NCBI RefSeq assembly: GCF_016863035.1
Contig: NZ_BOOC01000005.1
Coordinates: 62,001-126,000 of the forward strand
Direction: 5' to 3'
Source: Microbispora corallina
GTDB lineage: Bacteria > Actinomycetota > Actinomycetes > Streptosporangiales > Streptosporangiaceae
Length of the DNA stretch: 64,000 nt
The translations under genes were made by a program, and so were the position numbers. A model generated the notes under the pieces. That model did no database searches. It was not told where the DNA came from and was given only the letters and a program-made list of their open reading frames with translations. Shown in pieces: positions 33,001 through 41,022 of the stretch. How positions within the stretch are numbered: position 1 is the first letter of the stretch; each line of letters starts with the position of its first letter.

Positions 33001-35199
33001 CTACGACCCCGGGTGGAACACCTCCCGCAGGGACGGCCAGCGGTCCTCGCGGCAGTAGACCGGGATCACGTCGACGGGCACGTCCCGGGACACCACCCCG
33101 CCGCCCTCGTGCCGCGTCCCCGACCACACGTCCACCCAGCCGCCGGCCGGCAGGTACGTCTCCCAGGTCCGCGCCCCCGGCTCGGTGACCGGGTGGACGA
33201 GCAGCGCGTCGCCCAGGAGGTACTGGCGGGGCCGGTCCCAGATCCGCGGGTCGTCCGGCCAGGCGAAGAAGAGCCCGCGCATCAGCGGGAGGCCGTCGCG
33301 CGCCTGCTCCGCCAGGTAGGGCACGAGCCGTTCCCGCAGGTGGGCCAGGGAGCGGAACACCGGCAGCACCCGGTCGTCGCCGGTCCTGGCGGCGATGTTC
33401 CAGGGCGTGCGGTCGCGCGGCGGCCGCCTGTGGTGGTTGAACTCCGAGTGGTACTGCATGATCGGCGCGAAGCAGGCCATGGCCGCCGCCCGCAGGTAGA
33501 GCTCGGCCTCCGGGACGTCGCCGGAGAACCCGGCCAGGTCCCAGCCCCAGTAGAGGACGCCGCAGGCCGACGCCGTGATGCCGGCGGTGACGGAGTGGCG
33601 GAACGCCTCCCACGTCGAGTTCTCGTCGCCCGCCCAGAAGCAGCCGTGGGCCTGCGAGCCGGTGAACCCGGCCCGGGAGAACGTCACCGGCGGTCTGCCG
33701 CACGCCCGCAGCAGGTCGCCGAAGGCCGCGGCGTACCGGACCGGGACGAGGTTGTTCCCCTCGTCGCCCCGGGTGCCGTCGGCGTGGCGCAGGTCGCTGC
33801 CCCAGGCGTGCTCGCCGCCGTCGGTCTTGAAGCCGTCGATCCCTACCTCGTCGACGAGGTAGCGGCGCTTGGCCAGCCACCACTCCCGGGCCTCGGGGTC
33901 GGTGAAGTCCGGCAGGAGCGCGAGCGGGAACCACCACCCGCGGTTCCGGTACGGCCGGCCGTCCGCCTCCCTCACCCCGTACCCCTTCTCGACCATGACC
34001 CGGACGTCGGCCCGCGCCTGGCCCTGGGGGTAGGGGCGCGTCCTCTGCAACGGGATCTGCCACAGCAGCACCCTGACCCCCCGCGCGTGCAGGTCGTCCA
34101 CCATGCCCTTCGGGTCGGGCCAGGCGCCGTCGGGCGGGAAGGCGAAGTCGGCGAGCCGGTGCGGCGACCCGTCCTCGTGGACCTCGTAGCGCGCGTCCCG
34201 GAACGCGACGAACGTCGACTCGTCGCTCCACGCCTCGATCACCACGACGCCGACGGGCACGTCCTCGTCGCGGTGGCGGTCCATCTCGGCGAGCACCCGC
34301 TCCTGGGTGTTCCACTCGTTGCCGCTCGCCCAGAGGCGGAACACCCACGCGGGCAGCTCCTCCGGACGGCCCGCCTCGCCGAGGAACGCGTCGAGCACCT
34401 TCGCGGGCGCGCCGTCGTAGACGGCCAGCTCGATCCGTCCCTCCGGGCCGGTCTCGGCCTCCACCACGAGCCGGTCGGGGGTGGTCGCCCCCACGTCGAA
34501 CCAGGTCCGCCGGCTCGTGCGGACGTGGAACCCCCAGCCGTCGCCGCCGACGACCGTCGCGAACGGCATGGGCAGGTACGTCCTGCCGGTGGCGCCCTGG
34601 TCCTTGTACTGCTCGAAGACCACGGCGTCGAGGGCGTGACCGCGCTGGTCCACCCGGTCGAACCGCTCGCCGAACCCGACGACGTGCTCGCCGGGCGCGA
34701 GCGGCAGCGCGAAACGGACCCGGTGGACGCCGTCCGGGGAGACCAGCCACTCCACCGAGCCCGGCACGACGAGGTCCCGCCCGTCGACCACGAGCCTGCC
34801 GCCGTCCGGCCGCCACTGCCCGGCGCACACCTCGAACCACCGCGTGGCCCGCTCCGGGCCCCCGGTCGTGCGGAACCGGTAGCGGTGGCGGCGGCCCGCC
34901 GCGAGAGGCGGCGTCGTCGTCCGCCAGGACGGCCCGCCGCCGAGGGCGCGCTCCTGCGCCGCGGCCAGGTGGCCGTCCCCGGTGGACGGCGGATCCGGCT
35001 CGGAGGCCGGGTCCCAGGGCGTGAGCGGGAGCACGACGACGTCCGTCCCGTCGTCCCACTCGGCCACGACCCCGCTCACCCGCTCCGAGGCGCGCACCCG
35101 CAGCTCGACCGGCGCGCCGGCGAGGGGCAGCACCGGCACCCGCTGGTCGTTCGTCGTGGCGTACGCGTGCCCCGAGCCGTACGGGCGGTGCCGGATCAC
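33001..35199 (-). CDS. GH31 family alpha-glucosidase/alpha-xylosidase-like hydrolase
   Basis: A 732-residue enzyme of glycoside hydrolase family 31. The nucleophile motif is GIDGFKTDGGEH and the acid/base lies in FWAGDENSTWEAF; the central (beta/alpha)8 barrel follows an N-terminal beta-sandwich (PLAPGEHVVGFGERFDRVDQ). No signal peptide, so it acts on imported oligosaccharides in the cytoplasm. GTG 35199 overlaps the stop of the GH15 gene (GTGA). Specificity between alpha-glucosides and alpha-xylosides cannot be read from sequence alone. Confidence 0.93.
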   Translation of the reverse strand: MIRHRPYGSGHAYATTNDQRVPVLPLAGAPVELRVRASERVSGVVAEWDDGTDVVVLPLTPWDPASEPDPPSTGDGHLAAAQERALGGGPSWRTTTPPLAAGRRHRYRFRTTGGPERATRWFEVCAGQWRPDGGRLVVDGRDLVVPGSVEWLVSPDGVHRVRFALPLAPGEHVVGFGERFDRVDQRGHALDAVVFEQYKDQGATGRTYLPMPFATVVGGDGWGFHVRTSRRTWFDVGATTPDRLVVEAETGPEGRIELAVYDGAPAKVLDAFLGEAGRPEELPAWVFRLWASGNEWNTQERVLAEMDRHRDEDVPVGVVVIEAWSDESTFVAFRDARYEVHEDGSPHRLADFAFPPDGAWPDPKGMVDDLHARGVRVLLWQIPLQRTRPYPQGQARADVRVMVEKGYGVREADGRPYRNRGWWFPLALLPDFTDPEAREWWLAKRRYLVDEVGIDGFKTDGGEHAWGSDLRHADGTRGDEGNNLVPVRYAAAFGDLLRACGRPPVTFSRAGFTGSQAHGCFWAGDENSTWEAFRHSVTAGITASACGVLYWGWDLAGFSGDVPEAELYLRAAAMACFAPIMQYHSEFNHHRRPPRDRTPWNIAARTGDDRVLPVFRSLAHLRERLVPYLAEQARDGLPLMRGLFFAWPDDPRIWDRPRQYLLGDALLVHPVTEPGARTWETYLPAGGWVDVWSGTRHEGGGVVSRDVPVDVIPVYCREDRWPSLREVFHPGS

Positions 35200-36311
35200 C
35201 GGGCCACCCCCAGCTCGTCGGCGAGGATGAGGAACATGCCGTGCGACCAGAGCAGCGGCCGGGCCACCTCGCCCCAGCGGCGTACCCACTCGTCCCGGCG
35301 GTCGGGCCGCAGCAGGGGGTCGCCGACCTGCTCCGGCAGCTCGCCGGCGGCGTCGGCGGTCGAGGCGATCCAGGCGAGCTGGGCCAGGGCGTCCGCCTGC
35401 CGGCCGGTCCTCGCGTGGACCCAGCCCAGGAGCGCCGCCAGCACCGGCCAGCGGCCCCCGCCGTAGAAGGTGTCCTCCCGGTAGCGGTGGACGCCGTGGC
35501 CGCGTACCAGGTCCCGCTCCACGGCCGCCACCGTGGCCAGGCCCGCCTCGCTCCCCGGCTCGTCGAGCCCGAACGGCACCAGGCACGCGAGGAGCGAGCC
35601 GTCCACGCTGCCGGAGCCGAGCCACTTGGCCAGCGAGCCGCCGGGAAGCCGGCCCCGGGCGTCGACGAGCGCCCGGACGGACCGCCGGGCGGCCAGGGCC
35701 GTCTCCTCGTCCTCCGGAGACAGCACGCCCAGGGAGAGCGCGCCGCCGAGGCCGCCGAAGATCGCGCCGAGCGTCGCCACGTGGACCTGGTCGGGGTGCT
35801 CCTCCCACCAGTCGTAGCACGGCGTGTCATGAAATCTGGCGAGATAGCGGACGACGAGGGCGACGGCCTCGGCGTACCGGGAGGGGTCGGCGCCGTGCCG
35901 CCTCACGTGCTCCGACAGCGCCCACAGCCAGGTGCCGTAGCCGTCGAGCTGGAAGTTCCACCAGCCGTCGGTGTGGTCCTCGCGGCCGTCCAGCGTGTAC
36001 CGGGTGGGCAGGAACTCGTCGTGGCGCGGGGCGGGAGCCGTACGGGGGCGGGAGACGAGGGCGGAGACGCGGTCGGCGCGGGCGAGCAGGACCCCGGCGC
36101 ACCAGTCGTGGAAGCGGGCGGCGCCCCCGGGGTCGCCGCCCCGCGACGCTCCCTCCGCGATGAACGCGCCGTCCCGGAACCACGAGTACCGGTACACCGG
36201 GTACGACGGGGCGGCCGGGTAGGCCCCGGACGGATGCTGGTGGCGGGCGATCAGTTCCACGGCACGGGCCGCCAGATCGCGCATCCGGGAGGAATCGATC
36301 ACTACACTCAA
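35196..36311 (-). CDS. GH15-like glucoamylase-family hydrolase
   Basis: A protein of about 371 residues with the (alpha/alpha)6 barrel features of GH15: YPVYRYSWFRDGAFIAEG, the EDHTDGWWNFQLDGYGTWLWAL substrate loop (quoted core DGWWNFQLDGYGTWLW) and REDTFYGGGRWPVL near the second acidic region. It lacks the N-terminal beta domain of classic bacterial GH15. Start: TTG 36311 lies 10 bases after AGGAG; GTG 36305 and ATG 36284 are alternatives. Cytoplasmic. It probably trims alpha-glucans or glucosides brought in by the ABC system encoded upstream. Confidence 0.82.
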   Translation of the reverse strand: MSVVIDSSRMRDLAARAVELIARHQHPSGAYPAAPSYPVYRYSWFRDGAFIAEGASRGGDPGGAARFHDWCAGVLLARADRVSALVSRPRTAPAPRHDEFLPTRYTLDGREDHTDGWWNFQLDGYGTWLWALSEHVRRHGADPSRYAEAVALVVRYLARFHDTPCYDWWEEHPDQVHVATLGAIFGGLGGALSLGVLSPEDEETALAARRSVRALVDARGRLPGGSLAKWLGSGSVDGSLLACLVPFGLDEPGSEAGLATVAAVERDLVRGHGVHRYREDTFYGGGRWPVLAALLGWVHARTGRQADALAQLAWIASTADAAGELPEQVGDPLLRPDRRDEWVRRWGEVARPLLWSHGMFLILADELGVAR

Positions 36312-36322
36312 GGGGTCAGGTC

Positions 36323-36337
36323 TCCTGACGAAACGGG
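36323..36337 (-). repeat. 15-bp element at the GH15 ribosome-binding site (copy 1)
   Basis: The minus strand reads CCCGTTTCGTCAGGA, identical to 37678-37692 upstream of the binding-protein gene. Both copies end in the Shine-Dalgarno bases. It follows a strong hairpin (36344-36376), so it may be a translation or RNA-processing control element. Confidence 0.8.
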
Positions 36338-36343
36338 TGGTGG

Positions 36344-36376
36344 CCGGGGCCCGCGAATGCAGGTCGCGGGCCCCGG
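36344..36376 (-). terminator. Intra-operon hairpin after the sugar-binding protein gene
   Basis: Twelve bases (36344-36355) pair perfectly with 36365-36376 across a nine-base loop. Placed between the binding-protein stop (36415) and GH15 start, it may cut transcription or stabilise the upstream mRNA so that binding protein is made in excess. Confidence 0.65.
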
Positions 36377-36414
36377 TCACGCACGCGGCGGTCGTGGCGT
36401 TCCGGGCGGCCCGG

Positions 36415-37671
36415 TCACCCGGACTTGGTCAGCTCGTTCACCTTCGCGGCCGCGTCGTCGAGCGCCTTCTGGACCGGCGCCTTGCCGGCGGCGGCCTGCT
36501 CCAGCGCCTTGGTGACGATGTCCTGCAACTCCTGCTGGCGCGCGATGACGGGCTCGGCCGTGGCCGATGCGACGGCGTCCAGGACGGCCTTGCGGTTGGC
36601 CGGCGGGGTCTGCTCGAAGTACCCGGCGTAAGCCTTCGCGTCGGCGAGCGGCGGCAGCTCCCAGGACGAGGCGACCCGCGTGGTGGCGGCCACTTCCGAG
36701 GAGGTCAGGAAGCGCAGCCACTTGTACGCGGCGGCGGCGTTCTTCGTCGTCGCGGAGACGGCGACCGCGTTCTGGAAGACCGCGCTGGCCTTGGTCGATG
36801 CCGGCTCCACCACCACGTCCCAGCCGAAGGGCACGTCCTTGAGACCGGCGAACTGCCAGACCCCGTTGTGCCACATGGCGAGCCTGCCCTTCTTGAACAG
36901 GTTCGTGTCGTAGTCGGGCGTTCCGCCGATCTGGGCCACGGTCGGCATGACCTTGCCGGGCTTGGCCAGCAGGAACTCGGCCGCCGCCACGCCCTGCGGG
37001 CCGTTGAACGCCGCCTGCTTGCCGTCCGGGCCGAAGAACGAGCCGCCGGCCTGCGCGAGCGCCTTGTAGAACTCGAAGAACTGCACGGGCTGGAAGTCGC
37101 CGTAGACCTCCCCTCCGGTCAGCTTCCTGGCCGCGGCCAGCTCGTCGTCCCACGTCCAGTCGGCCGTCGGGTAGGCGAGCTTGGCCTTGTCGAACAGGTC
37201 CTTGTTGTAGAAGAGCAGGACGGCCGAGTACGACTCGGGCAGGGCGTACTGCTTGCCGTTCCGCCCGAACGTCTGCAGGGACCGGGGGGCGTAGGCGGAC
37301 AGGTCGTCCCCGGCCGTCTGGTCGCCGAGATCGCGCAGCGCGCCCGCGTCGGCGTACGACACGAAGTTCTCGTAGTTCAGCTCGAACGCGTCCGGAGCCG
37401 TCTGGCCCGCGATCGCGGTCTGGAGCTTGGTGAAGTAGTCGGTGAAGGGCGCCGTCTCCACGGTGACCGTGATGGACGGGTTGGCCGCCTCGAACGCCTT
37501 GACGATCTTGTCGAGGTCCGCGAGGTGGTCGGGCGCCGCGGAGAAGGTGAAGTACTTGATGTTCGACGTGCCCTCGGGAGCGGACTCCCGGGTGGCCGAT
37601 CCCTTGGCGCATCCGGCCGCGAGCACCGCGACCAGCGCGAAGGCCGAAAGGGCCTTCAGACCTCGGGACAT
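36415..37671 (-). CDS. CUT1-type sugar ABC transporter substrate-binding lipoprotein
   Basis: A 418-residue lipoprotein: signal peptide ALVAVLAAGCAKGS with lipobox Cys21, then an extracellular solute-binding family 1 fold (FEAANPSITVTVET, LPESYSAVLLFYNKDLFDKA, GWDVVVEPAST). It captures an oligosaccharide, most likely an alpha-glucoside given the GH15 and GH31 genes, and presents it to the permeases at 37715 and 38496. ATG 37671 is preceded by AGGAGG. The ATPase is not encoded here; such importers usually share MsiK. Confidence 0.93.
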   Translation of the reverse strand: MSRGLKALSAFALVAVLAAGCAKGSATRESAPEGTSNIKYFTFSAAPDHLADLDKIVKAFEAANPSITVTVETAPFTDYFTKLQTAIAGQTAPDAFELNYENFVSYADAGALRDLGDQTAGDDLSAYAPRSLQTFGRNGKQYALPESYSAVLLFYNKDLFDKAKLAYPTADWTWDDELAAARKLTGGEVYGDFQPVQFFEFYKALAQAGGSFFGPDGKQAAFNGPQGVAAAEFLLAKPGKVMPTVAQIGGTPDYDTNLFKKGRLAMWHNGVWQFAGLKDVPFGWDVVVEPASTKASAVFQNAVAVSATTKNAAAAYKWLRFLTSSEVAATTRVASSWELPPLADAKAYAGYFEQTPPANRKAVLDAVASATAEPVIARQQELQDIVTKALEQAAAGKAPVQKALDDAAAKVNELTKSG

Positions 37672-37677
37672 GGGTCC

Positions 37678-37692
37678 TCCTGACGAAACGGG
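37678..37692 (-). repeat. 15-bp element at the binding-protein ribosome-binding site (copy 2)
   Basis: Second copy of the CCCGTTTCGTCAGGA element, six bases before the ATG of the binding-protein gene. See 36323-36337. Confidence 0.8.
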
Positions 37693-37714
37693 GGGGTGGG
37701 ACTCGCCGCGCCGG

Positions 37715-38503
37715 TCACTTGAGACCGGTTCGCGCGACGCTGGCGATGACGTGCCGCTGGGCGAGCACGTACACCACGAGGATCGGCAGCACGCTGACCA
37801 CCGATCCGGCCATGACCACGTCCCACCGGGTGGTGAACTGGCCCTGCAGGGTGGCCAGTCCCAGTGGGAGCGTCATGAACTCGGGGGACCGCAGGATGAC
37901 CAGCGGCCAGAGGAAGGCGTTCCAGCTCGCCATGAACGCGAAGATCGTGAAGGTCGCCAGGGCGGGACGGATGAGCGGCAGCACCACCGAGGCGAACACC
38001 CGGACGTGCCCCGCGCCGTCCATGACCGCGGCCTCGTCCAGCTCCCTGGGCACCTGCCGCACGGCCTGGCGCAGGAAGAACACCCCGAACGCCGACGCGA
38101 CCGTGGGGGCGAGCAGCCCGGCGTAGGTGTCGACGAGGTCGAAGGTCCGCATCTCGATGAACAGCGGCACGACCAGCACCTGCATGGGCACCATCAGCGT
38201 GGCCAGGTAGACCACGAAGACCGCGTCCTTGAGAGGGAAGTCGAGCCGGGCGAAGCCGTACGCCGCCATCGAGCTGGTGAGGACCTGCAGGCCGGTGGAC
38301 ACCGCCGCGACCACCACGCTGTTCAGCAGCACCCGCCAGAACGGGATCGCCCGCAGCAGGTCGCCGTACGCGCCGAGCGAGGGGTCGAGCGGCCACCCGG
38401 GCACGCCCCCGTCGGACAGCGAGGACAGCAGCGTCCAGCCGAACGGTGCCAGCGTGACCAGCCCCGCGACGACCAGGGCGGCGTAGAGGAGACGGTTACC
38501 CAT
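37715..38503 (-). CDS. CUT1 sugar ABC transporter permease (MalG-like)
   Basis: A 262-residue permease with six TM helices and the EAA loop DEAAVMDGAGHVRVFASVVLP. N-terminus MGNRLLYAALVVAGLVTLAPF. Partner of the permease encoded upstream, which it overlaps by eight bases. Confidence 0.93.
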   Translation of the reverse strand: MGNRLLYAALVVAGLVTLAPFGWTLLSSLSDGGVPGWPLDPSLGAYGDLLRAIPFWRVLLNSVVVAAVSTGLQVLTSSMAAYGFARLDFPLKDAVFVVYLATLMVPMQVLVVPLFIEMRTFDLVDTYAGLLAPTVASAFGVFFLRQAVRQVPRELDEAAVMDGAGHVRVFASVVLPLIRPALATFTIFAFMASWNAFLWPLVILRSPEFMTLPLGLATLQGQFTTRWDVVMAGSVVSVLPILVVYVLAQRHVIASVARTGLK

Positions 38504-39473
38504 AGTCGACCCACCTGCGCTGAAGCCGCACCTGGACCACCGTGACCAGGAGGATGACGAGGAACAGGACCCACGACAGGGCCGAGGCGTCGCCGACCCG
38601 GCCGTAGCGGAAGGTCAGGTCGTACACCCGCTCCACCGCCACCTCGGAGGCGGCCGCGGCCGGGCCCCCCGAGGTCATCACGTAGACCTGGTCGAAGACC
38701 TGGAAGCCGCTGATGCACGAGATCACCAGGACGAAGAACGTCGAGGGCGACAGCAGGGGCAGGACGATGTGCCGGAACCGCCGCCACGCGCCGGCGCCGT
38801 CGACCCGGGCGGCCTCCAGGACGTCGCCCGGCACGGCCTGCAGCCCGGCGAGCAGGATCACCATCACGAAGCCCAGGTCCTTCCAGGCCGACGCGATGAT
38901 CACCGAGGGCAGGGCCCACGTGTCGGAGGTCCACCATCCCGGCCCGTCGATCCCCAGGAGGGCGAGGATCTTGTTGACGATCCCCTCGGACGGGTTGAGC
39001 AGCCACTTCCAGATGAGGGCGACGACCACCCAGCTCGTCACGACCGGCAGGAAGTACACGCCGCGGAACAGGTCCCTGCCGCGGGTCACCCGGTTCAGCG
39101 CGAGCGCCAGGCCGAGCCCGCCCACGTACACGAGCGGGAGGTAGCCGGCGATGTAGAGCACGGTGTTGCCGAGCGCCCGCCAGGCGTCGCCGTCGCGCAG
39201 CAGCGCCGCGTAGTTGCCGAGGCCCACCCAGCGCATGGCGCCGATCAGGTTCCACTCGTGCAGGCTCACCCAGAGCGAGCCGACCATCGGGACCAGCGTG
39301 AACAGCACCAGCGGCACGGCGCTCGGCGCCAGGAACAGCACCACGGTCCCGGCCTTGCGCAGCCGCGCCCCGGCCGTGCGCCGTCCCGCGGCCCGGACCG
39401 CGGCCGCGGGGCGCGCCCGGCCGGCGGCGGCCGGCTCGTCGAGGGCGCGCGCGGGGGAGGTCGTCTCGCTCAC
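38496..39473 (-). CDS. CUT1 sugar ABC transporter permease (MalF-like)
   Basis: A 325-residue permease. A charged, Ala/Arg-rich N-terminus (about 50 residues) precedes six TM helices (TVVLFLAPSAVPLVLFTLVP first) and an EAA loop LEAARVDGAGAWRRFRHIVLP. GTG 39473 overlaps the ROK gene stop, so the longer open frame upstream is rejected. Confidence 0.92.
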   Translation of the reverse strand: MSETTSPARALDEPAAAGRARPAAAVRAAGRRTAGARLRKAGTVVLFLAPSAVPLVLFTLVPMVGSLWVSLHEWNLIGAMRWVGLGNYAALLRDGDAWRALGNTVLYIAGYLPLVYVGGLGLALALNRVTRGRDLFRGVYFLPVVTSWVVVALIWKWLLNPSEGIVNKILALLGIDGPGWWTSDTWALPSVIIASAWKDLGFVMVILLAGLQAVPGDVLEAARVDGAGAWRRFRHIVLPLLSPSTFFVLVISCISGFQVFDQVYVMTSGGPAAAASEVAVERVYDLTFRYGRVGDASALSWVLFLVILLVTVVQVRLQRRWVDYG

Positions 39474-40621
39474 GGCTCCTGCCCTTCGAGGCGGGCGAGG
39501 ACCAGCTCGCCCTGCTCCCCCGTGCCGGGGGCGACGTCGAACGGCGTGCCGAGCACGAGCGCCGCCGCGCCCTGGGCCCAGCGGGAGTCGTCCCAGGGGT
39601 CCACCTCGACCGGCACGTACGGGTGGGAGCGGAACAGGTGGGCGCGGAACGCCGGGCCGAAGCCGGGCAGCCACCGCTCCCAGTCGCGGGTGCCCTCGCC
39701 GAGGACGAGGACGGCGGCCGGGTCGAGGATGTTCACGAGCCCGGCGACGGCCCGGCCGAGCACGCCGCCCGCCTCGCGGAGGATCTCGCCGTCCGGCTCA
39801 CCGAGCCCCCGGGCCCGGGCCGCGTCGAGCAGCCCCCGCTCGCCGATGACCGCCTCCAGGCAGCCTGTGTTGCCGCAGGCGCAGCGCGGCCCATCGGCCG
39901 CCACCGGCAGGTGGCCGAACTCCCCGGCCCCGCCGTGGGCCCCGCGCAGCAGCCCGCCGTCCACCACGATCGCCAGGCCGACGCCCCGCCCTATGGTGAC
40001 CACGAGGAAGTCGCGGTGGGACCGTCCCCGCCCGTACAGGCGCTCGGCGACGGCCAGCGTGTTGACGTCGTTGTCCACGAGGACGGGCAGCTCCAGCGAC
40101 GCGCGCAGGCGCGGCCCGACCGGCGCGGCCGTCCAGCCCAGGGTGGGCGCCTGGACGACGCCGCTGTCCGGACTGTCGACGACGCCCGCCACCCCGACGC
40201 CGACCCCGAGCAGCCGCGGCCCGTCCGACGCCAGCGGCCGCAGCAGTGCGGCGACCCGGTCGAGGCAGTCGGGCGCGCCCGCGTCCAGCGGGATCTCACG
40301 CTCCTCCAGAAGCTCCCCGTCGAGCCGGACGACGACGGCGACGGCGTGGTCGGCGGCGATCTTCACTCCGATGGCCCGGCCCGCCGAGCCCACGAGGCCG
40401 AGCAGCTGGGCGGGCCGGCCTCCGCGGGACGGGACCCGCTCGAGCTCCTCCACCATGCCCTGCTCGATCAGCCGCCGGGTCACCTGGGTGACGGTGGCGG
40501 GGCTCAGGTCGAGTCGTCTGGCCAGCTCGGAGCGGCTGAGCGGACCCGCCTGCCCGAGCGTCGCGAGTATCGCCGTCCGGGACAGGTCCCGCCCCTGCGC
40601 GGCCCGTTCGCTCACCGGCAT
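39470..40621 (-). CDS. ROK-family transcriptional repressor of the glucoside operon
   Basis: A 383-residue regulator. N-terminal winged helix (SRSELARRLDLSPATVTQVT), ROK sugar-kinase fold with GVKIAADHAVAVV, VDNDVNTLAVAE, GAGEFGH and the zinc motif CACGNTGCLE. As in XylR/NagC-type repressors it should release DNA when the sugar binds. First gene of the operon; ATG 40621 lies next to an AT-rich inverted repeat (40626-40661) that is its likely operator. Confidence 0.92.
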   Translation of the reverse strand: MPVSERAAQGRDLSRTAILATLGQAGPLSRSELARRLDLSPATVTQVTRRLIEQGMVEELERVPSRGGRPAQLLGLVGSAGRAIGVKIAADHAVAVVVRLDGELLEEREIPLDAGAPDCLDRVAALLRPLASDGPRLLGVGVGVAGVVDSPDSGVVQAPTLGWTAAPVGPRLRASLELPVLVDNDVNTLAVAERLYGRGRSHRDFLVVTIGRGVGLAIVVDGGLLRGAHGGAGEFGHLPVAADGPRCACGNTGCLEAVIGERGLLDAARARGLGEPDGEILREAGGVLGRAVAGLVNILDPAAVLVLGEGTRDWERWLPGFGPAFRAHLFRSHPYVPVEVDPWDDSRWAQGAAALVLGTPFDVAPGTGEQGELVLARLEGQEP

Positions 40622-40625
40622 CCCG

Positions 40626-40661
40626 ACTTTCTTTCTCGCTAAATTTACTTGTGAAGAAAGT
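40626..40661. promoter_or_regulatory. Likely ROK operator/promoter of the glucoside operon
   Basis: ACTTTCTT (40626-40633) and AAGAAAGT (40654-40661) form a perfect eight-base inverted repeat around an AT-rich centre containing CTAAATTTACTT. AT-rich dyads directly before a ROK gene are the usual autoregulatory site of this family. Confidence 0.65.
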
Positions 40662-40827
40662 AGGACGCACCACGGCTCTCGTCAAGAGGTGAGATCCCGC
40701 GGGGTCCCGCGGGGTCCGCGGCGTTCGGCGGGCAGGAGGTCACCTCCCGCGCGGCAGCGTGACGTCCCGGGAATCACGGCCGTGGACGCCGGGCGAGATC
40801 CACCCGGTGCGGGAGTCGCGGAGCATG

Positions 40828-40846
40828 TCAGGTTAGGGTCGCCTAA
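40828..40846 (+). promoter_or_regulatory. IdeR/DmdR1-type iron box upstream of dat-ddc
   Basis: TCAGGTTAGGGTCGCCTAA matches 15 of 19 bases of the actinobacterial iron box TTAGGTTAGGCTAACCTAA. It overlaps a TAGGGT -10-like sequence (40834-40839). Iron-loaded IdeR/DmdR1 would repress the operon, so the genes should be made under iron starvation. Confidence 0.8.
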
Positions 40847-40878
40847 GTAGCTCCGAGCCGCCGAGAGAAGGAGTGCCC

Positions 40879-40908
40879 GTGTCCGTGCGCCCGCCGGCCA
40901 CCTCGTGA
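40879..40908 (+). CDS. Possible nine-residue leader peptide
   Basis: GTG 40879 follows AAGGAG at five bases and opens VSVRPPATS then TGA. The ribosome-binding site is better than that of many genes here, and it lies between the iron box and dat. It may be a true leader peptide or the original start region of dat before a frame change. Evidence is only the start signal. Confidence 0.25.
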   Translation: MSVRPPATS

Positions 40909-41022
40909 CGCCCGGGGCGGCGAACCGCCGTGCCCGGTCCCCGGCGCCGCCGTCCGCCGTGCCGTCCGCCGTGCCGTCCCCGTTCCGTCCGCCGTTCCGT
41001 CCGACGACCAGGAGCCCGATCG

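Larger units (their letters stand above)
40662..41022. other. Intergenic region between the glucoside operon and dat
   Basis: A 361-base stretch without a firm gene. It contains GC-rich direct repeats (ccgcggggt twice near 40696-40712), an iron box (40828-40846) and a possible nine-codon ORF (40879-40908). The stretch 40930-41022 is Arg/Pro-coding in the dat frame and is treated as untranslated leader. Confidence 0.5.

Noticed and set aside
30662-35830. A single 1722-residue reading frame covering hypF and beyond
   Set aside because: The part upstream of 32965 is out of frame with the GH31 gene and has no domain; the hypF family start fits GTG 32965.
40831-40841. ggttagggtcg shared with 55701-55711 as a common operator
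   Set aside because: The shared bases are mostly a TAGGGT -10 box; only the 40.8-kb copy extends into an iron box.
40930-41022. Longer N-terminus for dat
   Set aside because: The extra 31 residues are Arg/Pro repeats without a ribosome-binding site; ATG 41023 has AGGAG and matches the family start.
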